From positions 21,077-85,076 of the forward strand of contig NZ_JMCC02000039.1 in NCBI RefSeq assembly GCF_000737335.2: a DNA stretch of 64,000 bases, written 5' to 3'. This DNA is from Enhygromyxa salina. GTDB taxonomy: Bacteria > Myxococcota_A > Polyangia > Nannocystales > Nannocystaceae. The position numbers were made by a program, and so were the translations under genes. This document shows positions 25,600-33,846 of this stretch, piece by piece; position 1 is the stretch's first letter, and each line of letters starts with the position of its first letter. A model generated the notes under the pieces. The model was not told the DNA's origin. It saw only the letters and a program-made list of their open reading frames with translations, and searched no databases.

Positions 25600-26358
25600 T
25601 CACTCGGCTGGAGCCCCGACCCACCAGCGCACCACCTGGCCGTCTTGCTTCTCGATCGCAACGACCCCGCCGTTGTGCGCGTCCCACTGCCCGGCCACGC
25701 ACTCGACCACCAGCGTTGCGACATCCGTGGCCGACACGGTCAGCTCGGTGCCCACCGTTTGGGCATCGAACAAGCCGCGCAGCATCGGGGTCTCGACGCA
25801 TCCCGGGGCGACCCCAAACGCGCGCACGTTCGGCGCGCCCTCGGTTGCACAGGACTTCGTCATCACGTTGAGCGGCGCCTTGGACAGCGCGTAGGAGAAC
25901 AAGCCCGGGAACGGATCCACGGTGGACATCGTCGTGATGTTGACGATGCACGCCCCCGGCCGCTGGACCAGCTGCGGCCACGCGGTGGCGATCATGATCG
26001 CCGGACTCAGGGTGTTCAGCTGAACGTGGGCGCGCAGGGCCTGCTCGTCGATTCCGTCCGCGAGCGGGCCAAGCTGAGCCATGCCGGCGTTGTTCACCAG
26101 CACGTCGACCCTTCCCATGTCCGCCATGATCGCGGTGGTCAGCGCGGCCGTGCGCTCGCTGTGGCCAAGATCGGCCACGTAGATCCGATGCTCCGCGCCC
26201 TTGGCCACCCCTGCTGCCAGCTGCGCCGTCGCCTCGAGCTCGTGCTGCCTGCGCCCGACCAGCGCGACCCGATACCCGCGCGCCGCCAGCTGCACCGCCG
26301 CCTGCCGACCGATGCCCGAGCTCGCGCCCGTGACGATTGCGACCGGAGCCTCACTCAC
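25600..26358 (-). CDS. Short-chain dehydrogenase/reductase
   Basis: A 252-residue classical SDR. The NAD(P)-binding motif TGASSGIG is at ~10-17, NNAG at ~88, and the catalytic Tyr-x-x-x-Lys is in YALSK at ~155. The C-terminal end (WDAHNGGVVAIEKQDGQVVRWW) deviates from common SDRs. Start GTG 26358 overlaps the stop of the upstream 6-PTPS-like gene as GTGA, so the two are translationally coupled. In eukaryotes and some bacteria 6-pyruvoyl-tetrahydropterin synthase is followed by the SDR sepiapterin reductase; this pair could therefore make a tetrahydropterin. That assignment is inference from neighbourhood and family, and the SDR could act on another carbonyl. Confidence 0.88.
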   Translation of the reverse strand: MSEAPVAIVTGASSGIGRQAAVQLAARGYRVALVGRRQHELEATAQLAAGVAKGAEHRIYVADLGHSERTAALTTAIMADMGRVDVLVNNAGMAQLGPLADGIDEQALRAHVQLNTLSPAIMIATAWPQLVQRPGACIVNITTMSTVDPFPGLFSYALSKAPLNVMTKSCATEGAPNVRAFGVAPGCVETPMLRGLFDAQTVGTELTVSATDVATLVVECVAGQWDAHNGGVVAIEKQDGQVVRWWVGAPAE

Positions 26359-26858
26359 GCTTGCACCTGCCCTTCGCGCCACGTCGCCGACGCGCTCTGT
26401 CCCGGCCCCGAGAACACCTTCACCACCACCTGCCGCACCTGCGCGAGATCGGACGGCGCCATGATCCCCTTCACCCGCTCGAGCATCAGCCGCGACAGCT
26501 CTTCTAGGGTCACGTTCGAGACCGGCAGCAGCAACACGTCTTTGGCCAGGAACGGGATGCGCTCGTCCGCGAACAGACAAAATACGTGACGCTCATCGGA
26601 CTCGATGCGCAGGTGAGGACTCTGGGTTGGGATCAGCATGTACTCGTTCCAAGCCTGGCACAGCTCGCGGATCTTGGACTTGTAGACGCCATAGTCGAAC
26701 GCCAGCCCGTCTTCGGCGACCACGCTCGTGAACGCCACCGACACCCGGAAATTGTGGCCGTGCAGACGCTCCCGATGCGATGCGTCGTAGATCGTGAAGT
26801 GGCCGGCGGAGAACTTCATGTCCTCTTTGCACAGCTCGATGGTCGTCTCTCGCGGCAT
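26355..26858 (-). CDS. 6-pyruvoyl-tetrahydropterin synthase / QueD-like protein
   Basis: A 167-residue protein of the PTPS/QueD family. Zn-binding histidines appear in FSAGHF (residue ~19) and HGHNFRV (~34-36). The later block YMLIPTQSPHLRI is long for QueD but matches PTPS-like variants. The catalytic Cys usual in QueD (CxxxHGH) is absent: the position before HGHN reads RERL, as in PTPS-VI or 6-carboxy-tetrahydropterin relatives with altered chemistry. The family converts dihydroneopterin triphosphate. Its stop overlaps the start of the SDR gene, consistent with a short pterin pathway. TACCCT lies about 15 bases before the ATG. Confidence 0.85.
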   Translation of the reverse strand: MPRETTIELCKEDMKFSAGHFTIYDASHRERLHGHNFRVSVAFTSVVAEDGLAFDYGVYKSKIRELCQAWNEYMLIPTQSPHLRIESDERHVFCLFADERIPFLAKDVLLLPVSNVTLEELSRLMLERVKGIMAPSDLAQVRQVVVKVFSGPGQSASATWREGQVQA

Positions 26859-27042
26859 GGGTAGCAGAGGGTACCCCAACGCCACCGGCGCTGGCTCTTC
26901 GCCCCCGCCTGCCTCGCCAAACGCCCCCGAGCCGCTGCTCGCTACGATCGAGCCGTTGGCGTTCGACCTAGTGCCGGGTCGCCACCTGCGACATTCCGAT
27001 GCCGATCTACTGCTTTCAGCAGTGAGCGTGCTCGCCGGGCGG

Positions 27043-27504
27043 TCACGGCAGCGCGAGCGGGGTCGTGTCGACCTCGAGCAGCTTGCCTTCGAACAGCGGC
27101 ACGACCCACGCCCCACCCGGCTCGCGGGTGTAGACCAAGTACCAGAGCGAAGCGCGTGGATGCTCGATCAGGTTGAATGACTCGTACACGAACTCCTCGC
27201 TGGTCAGGCGGTAGTGCACGCGCCCATGCCCGCTCGGATCCAGGGTCCGCATCCGCGTCGCGGTCACCTGCAGCGCCCGCACGGCCAGCTGCGAGCACCA
27301 CGTCCGGTCACCCCAGGGGTTGAGCCCGCAGTGGTTCGGATCCAGAGACAGCGCGCCCTCGCGATGGCCCTCGCGCTCGGCGGTCAGCTGCACGCCAATG
27401 CTGTGTGCTCCCGCGACCGCCGACGACAGATACATCGAAGCGAGATCGAGCTCGTGCGCCCGCTTACCGCTCGTGGCTTGGGTGTCTTGGTTCGACGTCG
27501 TCAT
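27043..27504 (-). CDS. Hypothetical protein
   Basis: A 153-residue protein starting MTTSNQDTQATSGKRAHELD. It contains two Cys/Trp positions (NPWGDRTWCSQLAVRAL), a beta-rich central part (RMRTLDPSGHGRVHYRLTSE) and a C-terminal EPGGAWVVPLFEGKLLEVD segment. No signal peptide or membrane helix. TACGTT begins 13 bases before the ATG with no Shine-Dalgarno. I do not recognise the family. It lies 184 bp upstream of the 6-PTPS-like gene on the same strand. Confidence 0.6.
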   Translation of the reverse strand: MTTSNQDTQATSGKRAHELDLASMYLSSAVAGAHSIGVQLTAEREGHREGALSLDPNHCGLNPWGDRTWCSQLAVRALQVTATRMRTLDPSGHGRVHYRLTSEEFVYESFNLIEHPRASLWYLVYTREPGGAWVVPLFEGKLLEVDTTPLALP

Positions 27505-27603
27505 GCGTGGAAACGTAATGGAGGCCAAGCACGGCAACGAGCGCAGTCGTCGCTGCTCGCGAGGGTTCAGACCGCAAGCAATTCACGTCCCCACGCCGCG
27601 CGC

Positions 27604-27632
27604 TTGCCCGGTGGGATCGCTTTGGCGATGAT
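27604..27632 (+). promoter_or_regulatory. Promoter TTGCCC-17-GATGAT for the YiiX-like gene
   Basis: A -35-like TTGCCC (27604-27609) and GATGAT (27627-27632) are spaced by 17 bp. The latter begins 14 bases before GTG 27641, giving a near-leaderless message. Confidence 0.4.
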
Positions 27633-27640
27633 GACCGCCA

Positions 27641-29470
27641 GTGCCAAACCTCGAAGCAGACGGCGTCGATCCCCGCCACGCGAAGATCGGCCTCGTGTTC
27701 CACCGGCTTGGCGTCTGGGGCCTGCCGGCGTGTGTCGGCGCCGCGTTCGGCTTTTACATGGCCGACCGCGGCACGCCGTGGCTGCCTTCAATGCTCGCGT
27801 TGCTGCTGATCTTGGGCGCGCTGTGCTTGCTGGCGATCTCTGGCGGTCGCGCGCTGCAAGGCAAGGCGTTTCGCCGCACGCCCGAGGGCCGCGTGGTCCG
27901 GCGCCGGGTGTTGATGGCGACCGGCCTGGCGTTCGCAGCCGGGTTCGGCCGCCTGGTCTTGATCTGGGTTCAACAACCCAGCCCGCTGACCGACCTCTCG
28001 CACGACGACTTCGACGAAACCTTCATCCTCGACAGCAAGAGCTACAGCGAGCTCGACGCGGGCCTCGAGCACTATCTGGTGTTGCTCGAAGCCCGGCCCG
28101 AGCTGTTCGCGTCCGACGCCCTGCTGGGCCCCGACGACGAGCGCCTGGTGCTCGACGCCTGGGAGGCGATCTACGCCTACTCGTTTGCGCTCGACCAGAT
28201 CCGCATCTTCTACGAGGACTGGTACCGCTTCGATCCCTCCCGCGCCGAACGCAGCCAACACCTGCGCAGCTTCTTGCTGACCTTCGCCTCCGAGCTGGCG
28301 CTCTACGAAAAGGCCACCCGCGCCGTCACGCTGCTGGGCAACAACCGCAACGTCGTCAAATACCTCGACGCCCCCCACGCCGATCGCAGCCTGGGCGACA
28401 ACTCGTTCTCCAGCTTTCGCCAAGAGCTGCAGGGAGCCCGCGACGCCACCCGCGTGATCGCGGGCAAGCAGTACCTGCGCTGGCTCGAGCAAGCCATGAA
28501 GGGCCGCGCCGAGGCCCGGGCGATCGGCTACGCGTGGCTGTGGGATCGCGTTGAGCGGCACCTGATCCTGATCGAGGGGTTTGGCGTGCTCTCGGCTGGG
28601 GTCAAGACGATCGGCAGCGACGCCGAGCTGCTCAAGCGTGGGTTTCGCCGGGTCTGGTACCCCGCGCAAAAGGGTGTCGCCGAGTGGATGGGTGACACCC
28701 GCGTGCGCCGGGTCAATTGGTACTTGATCAACGAGCAAATGCAGGCCGAATTGGTCGAGCACCTCGAGCCCGGCGACATCTTGCTGTCGCGCAAGAACTG
28801 GTACGTCAGCAACGTCGGGCTGCCGGGGTTTTGGCCCCACGCAATCTTGTACACCGGTGATCCCGCGCAGTTCGCCACGTACTTCAACGACCCGGCCGTG
28901 CGCGCGTGGGTCCGCGAGCTAAGCGGCGAGGACATCGACCTGCCCACCTACTTGAGTCAGCGCTGGCCTTCGCGCTGGCTCCGGTTTGGGTTCGAGGACC
29001 ACGGCCAGCCCTATCGCGTGATCGAAGCGATCAGTGAAGGCGTCGTGTTCAACACCATGGCCCACGCCAGCGGCGACTACCTCGTCGCCCTGCGCCCGCG
29101 CTTGAGCAAGAAGGCCAAGGCGCAGGCGATCGTCGACGCGTTCTCGATGCTCGATCGCCCCTACGACTTCGACTTTGACTTTGCGACCGACAACGCGCTG
29201 GTCTGCACCGAGCTGGTCTGGCGCGCGTATCGGCCGGCGGCGGGCAAAGACGGTCTCGATCTGCACCTCGTCGAGCTCGCCGGGCGGCCAACCCTGCCCG
29301 CCAACGAGCTCGCCAAGCAATTCGTGGCCGAGCACGGCCAGCCCGACGCACAATTGGACTTCGTGTACTTCATCGACGCGATCGAGCACCAGCAGTCCGC
29401 GATCGTGTCTGATGAGGCGGCGTTCTTGCACACGCCCACGCGCACCAAGTGGGACTACCGCAAGCAGTAG
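27641..29470 (+). CDS. YiiX/YebB-like permuted papain-fold hydrolase with membrane anchor
   Basis: A 609-residue protein. Two N-terminal hydrophobic helices lie at ~20-65, with a third near 85-105. A helical region follows (110-360). The C-terminal catalytic domain is a circularly permuted NlpC/P60 (YiiX-type) cysteine hydrolase: GDILLSR near 380, catalytic His in PHAILYTG at H400, and catalytic Cys in VCTELVWRAY at C522. In permuted members the His precedes the Cys, as seen. Substrates in the family are peptidoglycan peptides or lipids/acyl groups. The start is GTG 27641; no better ATG exists upstream. It is followed 7 bp later by a methyltransferase gene, so they form an operon. Confidence 0.85.
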   Translation: MPNLEADGVDPRHAKIGLVFHRLGVWGLPACVGAAFGFYMADRGTPWLPSMLALLLILGALCLLAISGGRALQGKAFRRTPEGRVVRRRVLMATGLAFAAGFGRLVLIWVQQPSPLTDLSHDDFDETFILDSKSYSELDAGLEHYLVLLEARPELFASDALLGPDDERLVLDAWEAIYAYSFALDQIRIFYEDWYRFDPSRAERSQHLRSFLLTFASELALYEKATRAVTLLGNNRNVVKYLDAPHADRSLGDNSFSSFRQELQGARDATRVIAGKQYLRWLEQAMKGRAEARAIGYAWLWDRVERHLILIEGFGVLSAGVKTIGSDAELLKRGFRRVWYPAQKGVAEWMGDTRVRRVNWYLINEQMQAELVEHLEPGDILLSRKNWYVSNVGLPGFWPHAILYTGDPAQFATYFNDPAVRAWVRELSGEDIDLPTYLSQRWPSRWLRFGFEDHGQPYRVIEAISEGVVFNTMAHASGDYLVALRPRLSKKAKAQAIVDAFSMLDRPYDFDFDFATDNALVCTELVWRAYRPAAGKDGLDLHLVELAGRPTLPANELAKQFVAEHGQPDAQLDFVYFIDAIEHQQSAIVSDEAAFLHTPTRTKWDYRKQ

Positions 29471-29477
29471 CCTGATC

Positions 29478-30401
29478 ATGCCGGACTCTCTGCTCGACAT
29501 CATCGAGGACCTGCAAGCACAGCTCGCCGCTGGGGCCGCGCGCGTCAGCTTGCGGGTGCTCGATCCCGATCACGGCCGCGGCCGGTTTCCGGGTGAGCAG
29601 GTCGAGTTCCAGGGCCAGCGCTACGTCCACAGGCCGCTGCGTGTGTGGATCGACCTGGCCGACCGGCTGAACCTGCGCTTGATGACGCCCCGGCCGACCG
29701 CGGATGGCCACCTCGAGCTGCGCTTCGAACGGCTGGATCCCGCCGCGAGCTGGCACAACGCCGACCATCCCCGTGACCAGAAAACCGAGAAGTACGGCGT
29801 GGGCTCTGGGTTCAGCCGGGTCTCGAAGCTCGAGGATCCTGGGTTCGTGCTCGACCTCGCCGATGCCCTGGCCCGGGCCAAGCTGGGCCCAACGCCCCGG
29901 ATCCTCGACATTGGCTGCAACGACGCAGACGTGCTCACCCTGATCGCGCGACTGCTGCGACCCAAGCCGACACGCATGGTCGGTGTCGATCACAGTCGCT
30001 CGGCGATCGCCCGCGCCCGCGAGCGGCTGCCCGACCCCGCGCACCGCCTCGTCGAGGCCAACGTCAACAACCTCGCCCAGCTCGAGCCTGGGTTGGGCCG
30101 GTTTGATCTCGTGCTCGCGCTGAGCACCCTGCACAGCCCCGGGGTCGACGACCGCGCGGTCCTGCGCCACATCGTCAAAGATCTGCTCGAGCCCAGCGGC
30201 GCGGTCATCATTGGCGTGCCCAATTGCCGCTATGTCGATGGCGAGCTGCTCCACGGCGCCCGCACCAAGAACTTCAGCCAGCCCGAGCTCTCATTGATGA
30301 TCAAGAGCGTGGCCGGATACAAGCGCTATCTGCAACAACATCGGCGGCGGGTCTACGTGACCGGAAAACATTACCTGCTCATCACGGGCGCGGCGTTGTG
30401 A
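29478..30401 (+). CDS. SAM-dependent methyltransferase
   Basis: A 307-residue protein. The central Rossmann fold contains RILDIGCNDADVLTLIARLL (motif I) at ~137 and MVGVDHSRSAIARARERLP with the acidic ribose-binding Asp. Motif II-like RFDLVLALSTLHSPGVDD and LLEPSGAVIIGVPNCRY follow. The 120-residue N-terminal region (with WIDLADRLNLRL) is an extra domain that may bind substrate. The substrate is unknown. It starts 7 bp after the YiiX-like hydrolase gene, suggesting the two act on the same cell-envelope molecule (inference). Confidence 0.87.
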   Translation: MPDSLLDIIEDLQAQLAAGAARVSLRVLDPDHGRGRFPGEQVEFQGQRYVHRPLRVWIDLADRLNLRLMTPRPTADGHLELRFERLDPAASWHNADHPRDQKTEKYGVGSGFSRVSKLEDPGFVLDLADALARAKLGPTPRILDIGCNDADVLTLIARLLRPKPTRMVGVDHSRSAIARARERLPDPAHRLVEANVNNLAQLEPGLGRFDLVLALSTLHSPGVDDRAVLRHIVKDLLEPSGAVIIGVPNCRYVDGELLHGARTKNFSQPELSLMIKSVAGYKRYLQQHRRRVYVTGKHYLLITGAAL

Positions 30402-30458
30402 AGTGACACCATCATTGTCGCCAGCCGGCCATGCCCAAATCGCGCGGCGTGGCTGACG

Positions 30459-30893
30459 TCACGACTTGAATCCGCCCTCGAACCCGCGAATTGAGATTGG
30501 CCTGCTCCGCTCACGGTCATCAGTATCTAGCGGATGCAGGCCCGACGGCAGCGGCAGCGCGTCGCGGCGGGCGGCGATCAACAGCTGATTCTCCACCGCC
30601 CACAGCAACGCGCGACCCGCCTCGCGCGCCAGCTGATCTTGGTGCTCACGCAGGATCCGAGCGGCCTGCATCATGGTCTGCACCGTCCGCGCCTCCGCCT
30701 GCGGCTCGACCGAACCCAGCGCGGACCCCATCACATCCAGCGCCACCGCGAGCGCGTTGGAGTTACCCGCAGAGTCGAACCGGCGCGCATCATCGATCGC
30801 CGCGGCGGCGAGCGTCTCGAACTCACCTGGAGCGCTCACCGCAGCGTCGGCGAAATTCGCCAGCGCGCTCAATCCCGTCTCGTCGAGTACCAT
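30459..30893 (-). CDS. Small helical protein downstream of the nitrilase-like gene
   Basis: A 144-residue, Ala-rich, mostly helical protein beginning MVLDETGLSALANFADAAV. No catalytic motif, signal peptide or membrane segment is visible. It contains AARILREHQDQLAREAGRA with heptad-like spacing, a possible coiled coil. CATAGT begins 12 bases before the ATG, so it may have its own leaderless promoter, but it also follows the nitrilase-like gene in the same direction (113 bp gap). It may be a partner of that protein. Function unknown. Confidence 0.6.
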   Translation of the reverse strand: MVLDETGLSALANFADAAVSAPGEFETLAAAAIDDARRFDSAGNSNALAVALDVMGSALGSVEPQAEARTVQTMMQAARILREHQDQLAREAGRALLWAVENQLLIAARRDALPLPSGLHPLDTDDRERSRPISIRGFEGGFKS

Positions 30894-30899
30894 GGCCGC

Positions 30900-30905
30900 A
30901 CTATG
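30900..30905 (-). promoter_or_regulatory. -10-like CATAGT before the small helical protein gene
   Basis: CATAGT begins 12 bases upstream of ATG 30893. No Shine-Dalgarno is present. Confidence 0.4.
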
Positions 30906-31006
30906 GCAGGCTTCACCCGGGCGCACCAGACCAATGTCCACGCGATGATTGTACGCTTTGACACGTGTAAAGCTGTGACTGGTTCAGACCCAATCAATAT
31001 ATTAGC

Positions 31007-32779
31007 TCAACTGCCCATCGCGAGGTTTGCCTGCTCCGATGCTTGCTCCGACTCAGGGACCACAACTTGCTGCACACCGGTCAGCACCAAGCGCACGGCG
31101 GCCCCGTGATCCGAGCGCCCATCGGCCGTGAACTCCTCTACAAACTCTGCCGCGATCGTGACCACCACCGCGTCGGCGCCAGGCTCTAGGTCGATCTCGC
31201 GCGCCCCTTCGGCTGGATCCTTCCACAGCGCGACCGTGCGACGGGGCGTCATCCCGGGCGGTACCGAGCGCAGCGCCATACCCAGCGAGGTCACCGTCAA
31301 GATCGAGCTGCCTGGATCATCGGCCAGCACGCTGGCATATCGCCCCGGCCAGCGCGCGCTCAGCTGGGGTCCGTCCATCAGCAGCGCGATCACCAGGTTC
31401 GGCCCGACCGCACGAATCACGTCGGCGACCGGATCCGGCCGGGCGAGGTCCTCGCAGATCAGCGGAGCCATGCACAGCCAAGGGTTCGCGCAGACAAAGT
31501 TGATCTCGCGGGGGCGGACCCGCATCGGCTCCCACCACAGTCGGCCCGCGTCCAGGCTCTGGCCTAGACCATATTGGGCGATCTGGGCCGCGTCGAGGCG
31601 CCAGCGATGGTGTTTGTCTTGATCATAGCGCGCGAGGTGTGACGGGTGACGCACGCCCAAATATGCATAGTTGCGCCGGTGCGCACGCACGCCAGCCAGG
31701 AAGAAGCCAACCCGATCACCAAGCGCGGCCTCGGCCGCGTCGACCTCCTCTTCGTTGATCGAGCTCTCGGGCAGGACCACCGCGCTCATCCGGCCGACCT
31801 GTCGCTCCGCCGCGGAGACGACCGCCAGCAGGTTGCGGGCTGGGTCGAAGCGCTGCGTGGGCTCATACTCGAAGAACCCGAACGCGCGCGGATCCACGAC
31901 CGTGTCGGCGATGCTCGAGGCACGAAAGTCTTCGGCCTCGACGGTGTACGGCCACGGGATGATCAGCAGGTTGAGTTCATGCGCGCGCTCGCCCGGTAGC
32001 AACATCGTGCTGGTCTGCCAATTGACCTTCACCTCCGACCGATCAATTGCGAGGTTGTGCGAGAGCGAGCGAATCGTCAGGCCCGTCTGTGGCGTGCGGA
32101 GCTTGGGTAATACCCGAATGCGGTCCGTGCCAAAGTCGCTGACCGTCCCACGATACAGCAACGCCTGCCGCGCCCGCATACCAATGCCGGGCTCGGCGCA
32201 CGAGCCCGGCACACCAAACCCGGCGCTGGCCACGTCCGCGTGGGCGTGGAGTTCGAGCATGGCTTGACACAGCGGCCACGCTTCAGGTTCGGCCAGGCCC
32301 GCGACCGGCGCGTCAAAGTTGGCTTCGAGCAACCGACACAGCGCCTCGATTGTGCTCCCCGGTCCGCTGGGTGGGCCATTCTCGCGGTCGGCCTCAATAC
32401 CCGGGGAGGGCCGCCCGCCGCTCGGGGTTCGGCGCCTCTCTTGGGTCTCGGCGAAGCCTCGCCAAGCTCGCGAGGTGTACTCGAGGTGGGCTTGCCAGCG
32501 GGCGCGACGGAGCTCCGCGTGATCGTGGGTGCTGGCGCCCCGACGTCGGCGCCGCGGGACGTCGTCATAGGCGCCATCGAGCTGCTGGGGGCCCAAGTCG
32601 GGCGGCCACTGGTGCTCGCTGGCTTCGCTGTGCGGAGAGATCACCAGCCGGTACGCGCCGCTGTCCGCCAGCACAACAGAGGTAAACGCGAACACATCAG
32701 GCGGCCACGCTGGGCGCAGCTGCCAAGCACGCTCACCCGCGATCTCTCGCCATGCCTCGCCAATTGTCTTGCCACTCAT
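31007..32779 (-). CDS. Nitrilase (CN hydrolase)-superfamily protein with long N-terminal domain
   Basis: A 590-residue protein whose C-terminal ~260 residues look like a carbon-nitrogen hydrolase domain. All three catalytic positions can be found in order: Glu338 in VVLPESS, Lys389 in RYDQDKHHRWRL, and Cys442 in APLICEDLARPDP. The family hydrolyses nitriles or amides through the Cys. The N-terminal ~320 residues are of a kind I do not recognise, with an Arg-rich segment (VPRRRRRGAS) and a Pro/Gly-rich loop (~115-142). The KHHRW block resembles, from memory, nitrilase domains found in some defence-associated reverse transcriptases, but no reverse transcriptase is present here. The start has GGAGG 6 bases upstream. 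The upstream 435 bp are AT-rich and hold a promoter-like pair. Confidence 0.7.
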   Translation of the reverse strand: MSGKTIGEAWREIAGERAWQLRPAWPPDVFAFTSVVLADSGAYRLVISPHSEASEHQWPPDLGPQQLDGAYDDVPRRRRRGASTHDHAELRRARWQAHLEYTSRAWRGFAETQERRRTPSGGRPSPGIEADRENGPPSGPGSTIEALCRLLEANFDAPVAGLAEPEAWPLCQAMLELHAHADVASAGFGVPGSCAEPGIGMRARQALLYRGTVSDFGTDRIRVLPKLRTPQTGLTIRSLSHNLAIDRSEVKVNWQTSTMLLPGERAHELNLLIIPWPYTVEAEDFRASSIADTVVDPRAFGFFEYEPTQRFDPARNLLAVVSAAERQVGRMSAVVLPESSINEEEVDAAEAALGDRVGFFLAGVRAHRRNYAYLGVRHPSHLARYDQDKHHRWRLDAAQIAQYGLGQSLDAGRLWWEPMRVRPREINFVCANPWLCMAPLICEDLARPDPVADVIRAVGPNLVIALLMDGPQLSARWPGRYASVLADDPGSSILTVTSLGMALRSVPPGMTPRRTVALWKDPAEGAREIDLEPGADAVVVTIAAEFVEEFTADGRSDHGAAVRLVLTGVQQVVVPESEQASEQANLAMGS

Positions 32780-33214
32780 GCGCGACCTCCGATTACCGTT
32801 TGTGCGGTCTGGTCTCGACCAAACCTCGCCCGCCGCTGACAGGTGCTGTTCACCAACGCACCAAGCCAACGCGTGAATCAATATTAGACGATTGAGACTA
32901 CGCTTTGACTCGGTCAATTGCACGTGGCACGAACCGCCATCTCCGCGAAACCTCATGACTTTTTTGCCACGCCAACCTCTGGACTCGCAAATGTTTATTG
33001 CAATGTCACTCGGCACACTCGACTAGCGATTGGGCATTTGGCGATGACCACGAGTTCGCCCTCCCCTCGCGGTTGGCGAGCTTGCTCGCGCGCTGGCGGG
33101 CAGGCGGGCGTCCCGACCCGACGCCAGGTATGGGAATTTGTCGCCGCAGCGGTGCCTGCGACGCCACACGCGGCCACGCTGACAGCCGGCCCCGCGATTG
33201 GCTATGATCCCGCC
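32780..33214. other. 435-bp AT-richer region between divergent genes
   Basis: No gene. On the minus strand GTCAAA (32907-32902) and TAATAT (32886-32881) are spaced by 15-17 bases and could be a promoter for the nitrilase-like gene. The motif TACGCTTTGAC (32899-32909) and the sequence AATCAATATTAG (32876-32887) recur in front of the small downstream gene. A poly-T tract (ACTTTTTTG) lies near 32960. The right end carries the promoter of the zinc-ribbon gene. Confidence 0.5.
33179..33208 (+). promoter_or_regulatory. Promoter CTGACA-18-TATGAT of zinc-ribbon gene
   Basis: The -35-like CTGACA (33179-33184) and the -10 TATGAT (33203-33208) are spaced by 18 bp. Transcription would start at about 33215, the A of the start codon, so this is one of the clearest leaderless cases. 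Confidence 0.55.
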
Positions 33215-33844
33215 ATGCCCGGGCTTCGGATCCTGACCGTGGCGCCGCTCGTGTCAGAGCGGGACGGAGTGCTGCGCGCTCGGACCTCGCTCCTGCTTCA
33301 GTTGCTGACGCTGGGCGCGGCCGTCCGTGAGGTCATCGTGGATCGTCGCTCGCGCTATGTGATCATCAGCCAGCGCGTGCTGTGGCTATTTCGGCGTCGG
33401 CGGGTCATTCCATTTCGTATGATCAAGCGAATCACCTATGACTATGACAGCACGGTGACATCTGCACATCGCACCATGCAAGGGACCTTGGTCGGCGACG
33501 AGATCGAGCGATTTGATGTGGGGCTCGTGATCTGTGCGCGCGAGGACGTCCCGGCTACCCACGCACATGTGCATGAAGAGCATGTTCCATTATTTAGCTT
33601 CCGGGGTGAGGGCAGCTCTCGCTACTTCAGCTTCTCGGCCGACTTCGAGGGCGCTCAAGAGCAGCTCTCGCGCAACTATGTCGAGCGGCTGCGCGCGCTG
33701 ATCGGGGTGTCGTTCGGCAACGAGCTCGAGCAGGTCACGGACAGCGGGGGGCGCAAGTGGAGCTGCGCTGGCTGTGGGCGGCCGGGGCCGCCGCGACCGG
33801 GGCGGTGCTACTACTGCGGTCAGGAGCTGCAAGCAGCGAAGTAG
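33215..33844 (+). CDS. Hypothetical protein with C-terminal zinc ribbon
   Basis: A 209-residue protein starting MPGLRILTVAPLVSERDG. Residues ~5-165 form a beta-rich region (RRSRYVIISQRVLWLFRRRR, VIPFRMIKRITYDYDS) with the feel of a PH-like or DUF-type membrane-proximal fold; the family is not certain. The C-terminal ~30 residues have two CxxC knuckles, SCAGCG and CYYCGQ, 12 residues apart, a rubredoxin-like zinc ribbon. No signal peptide. Strongly basic segments and Trp/Leu suggest peripheral membrane binding. Starts further upstream are possible but the TATGAT box 12 bases before this ATG favours it. The gene converges on the next lipoprotein gene, with stops 2 bases apart. Confidence 0.7.
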   Translation: MPGLRILTVAPLVSERDGVLRARTSLLLQLLTLGAAVREVIVDRRSRYVIISQRVLWLFRRRRVIPFRMIKRITYDYDSTVTSAHRTMQGTLVGDEIERFDVGLVICAREDVPATHAHVHEEHVPLFSFRGEGSSRYFSFSADFEGAQEQLSRNYVERLRALIGVSFGNELEQVTDSGGRKWSCAGCGRPGPPRPGRCYYCGQELQAAK

Positions 33845-33846
33845 CG

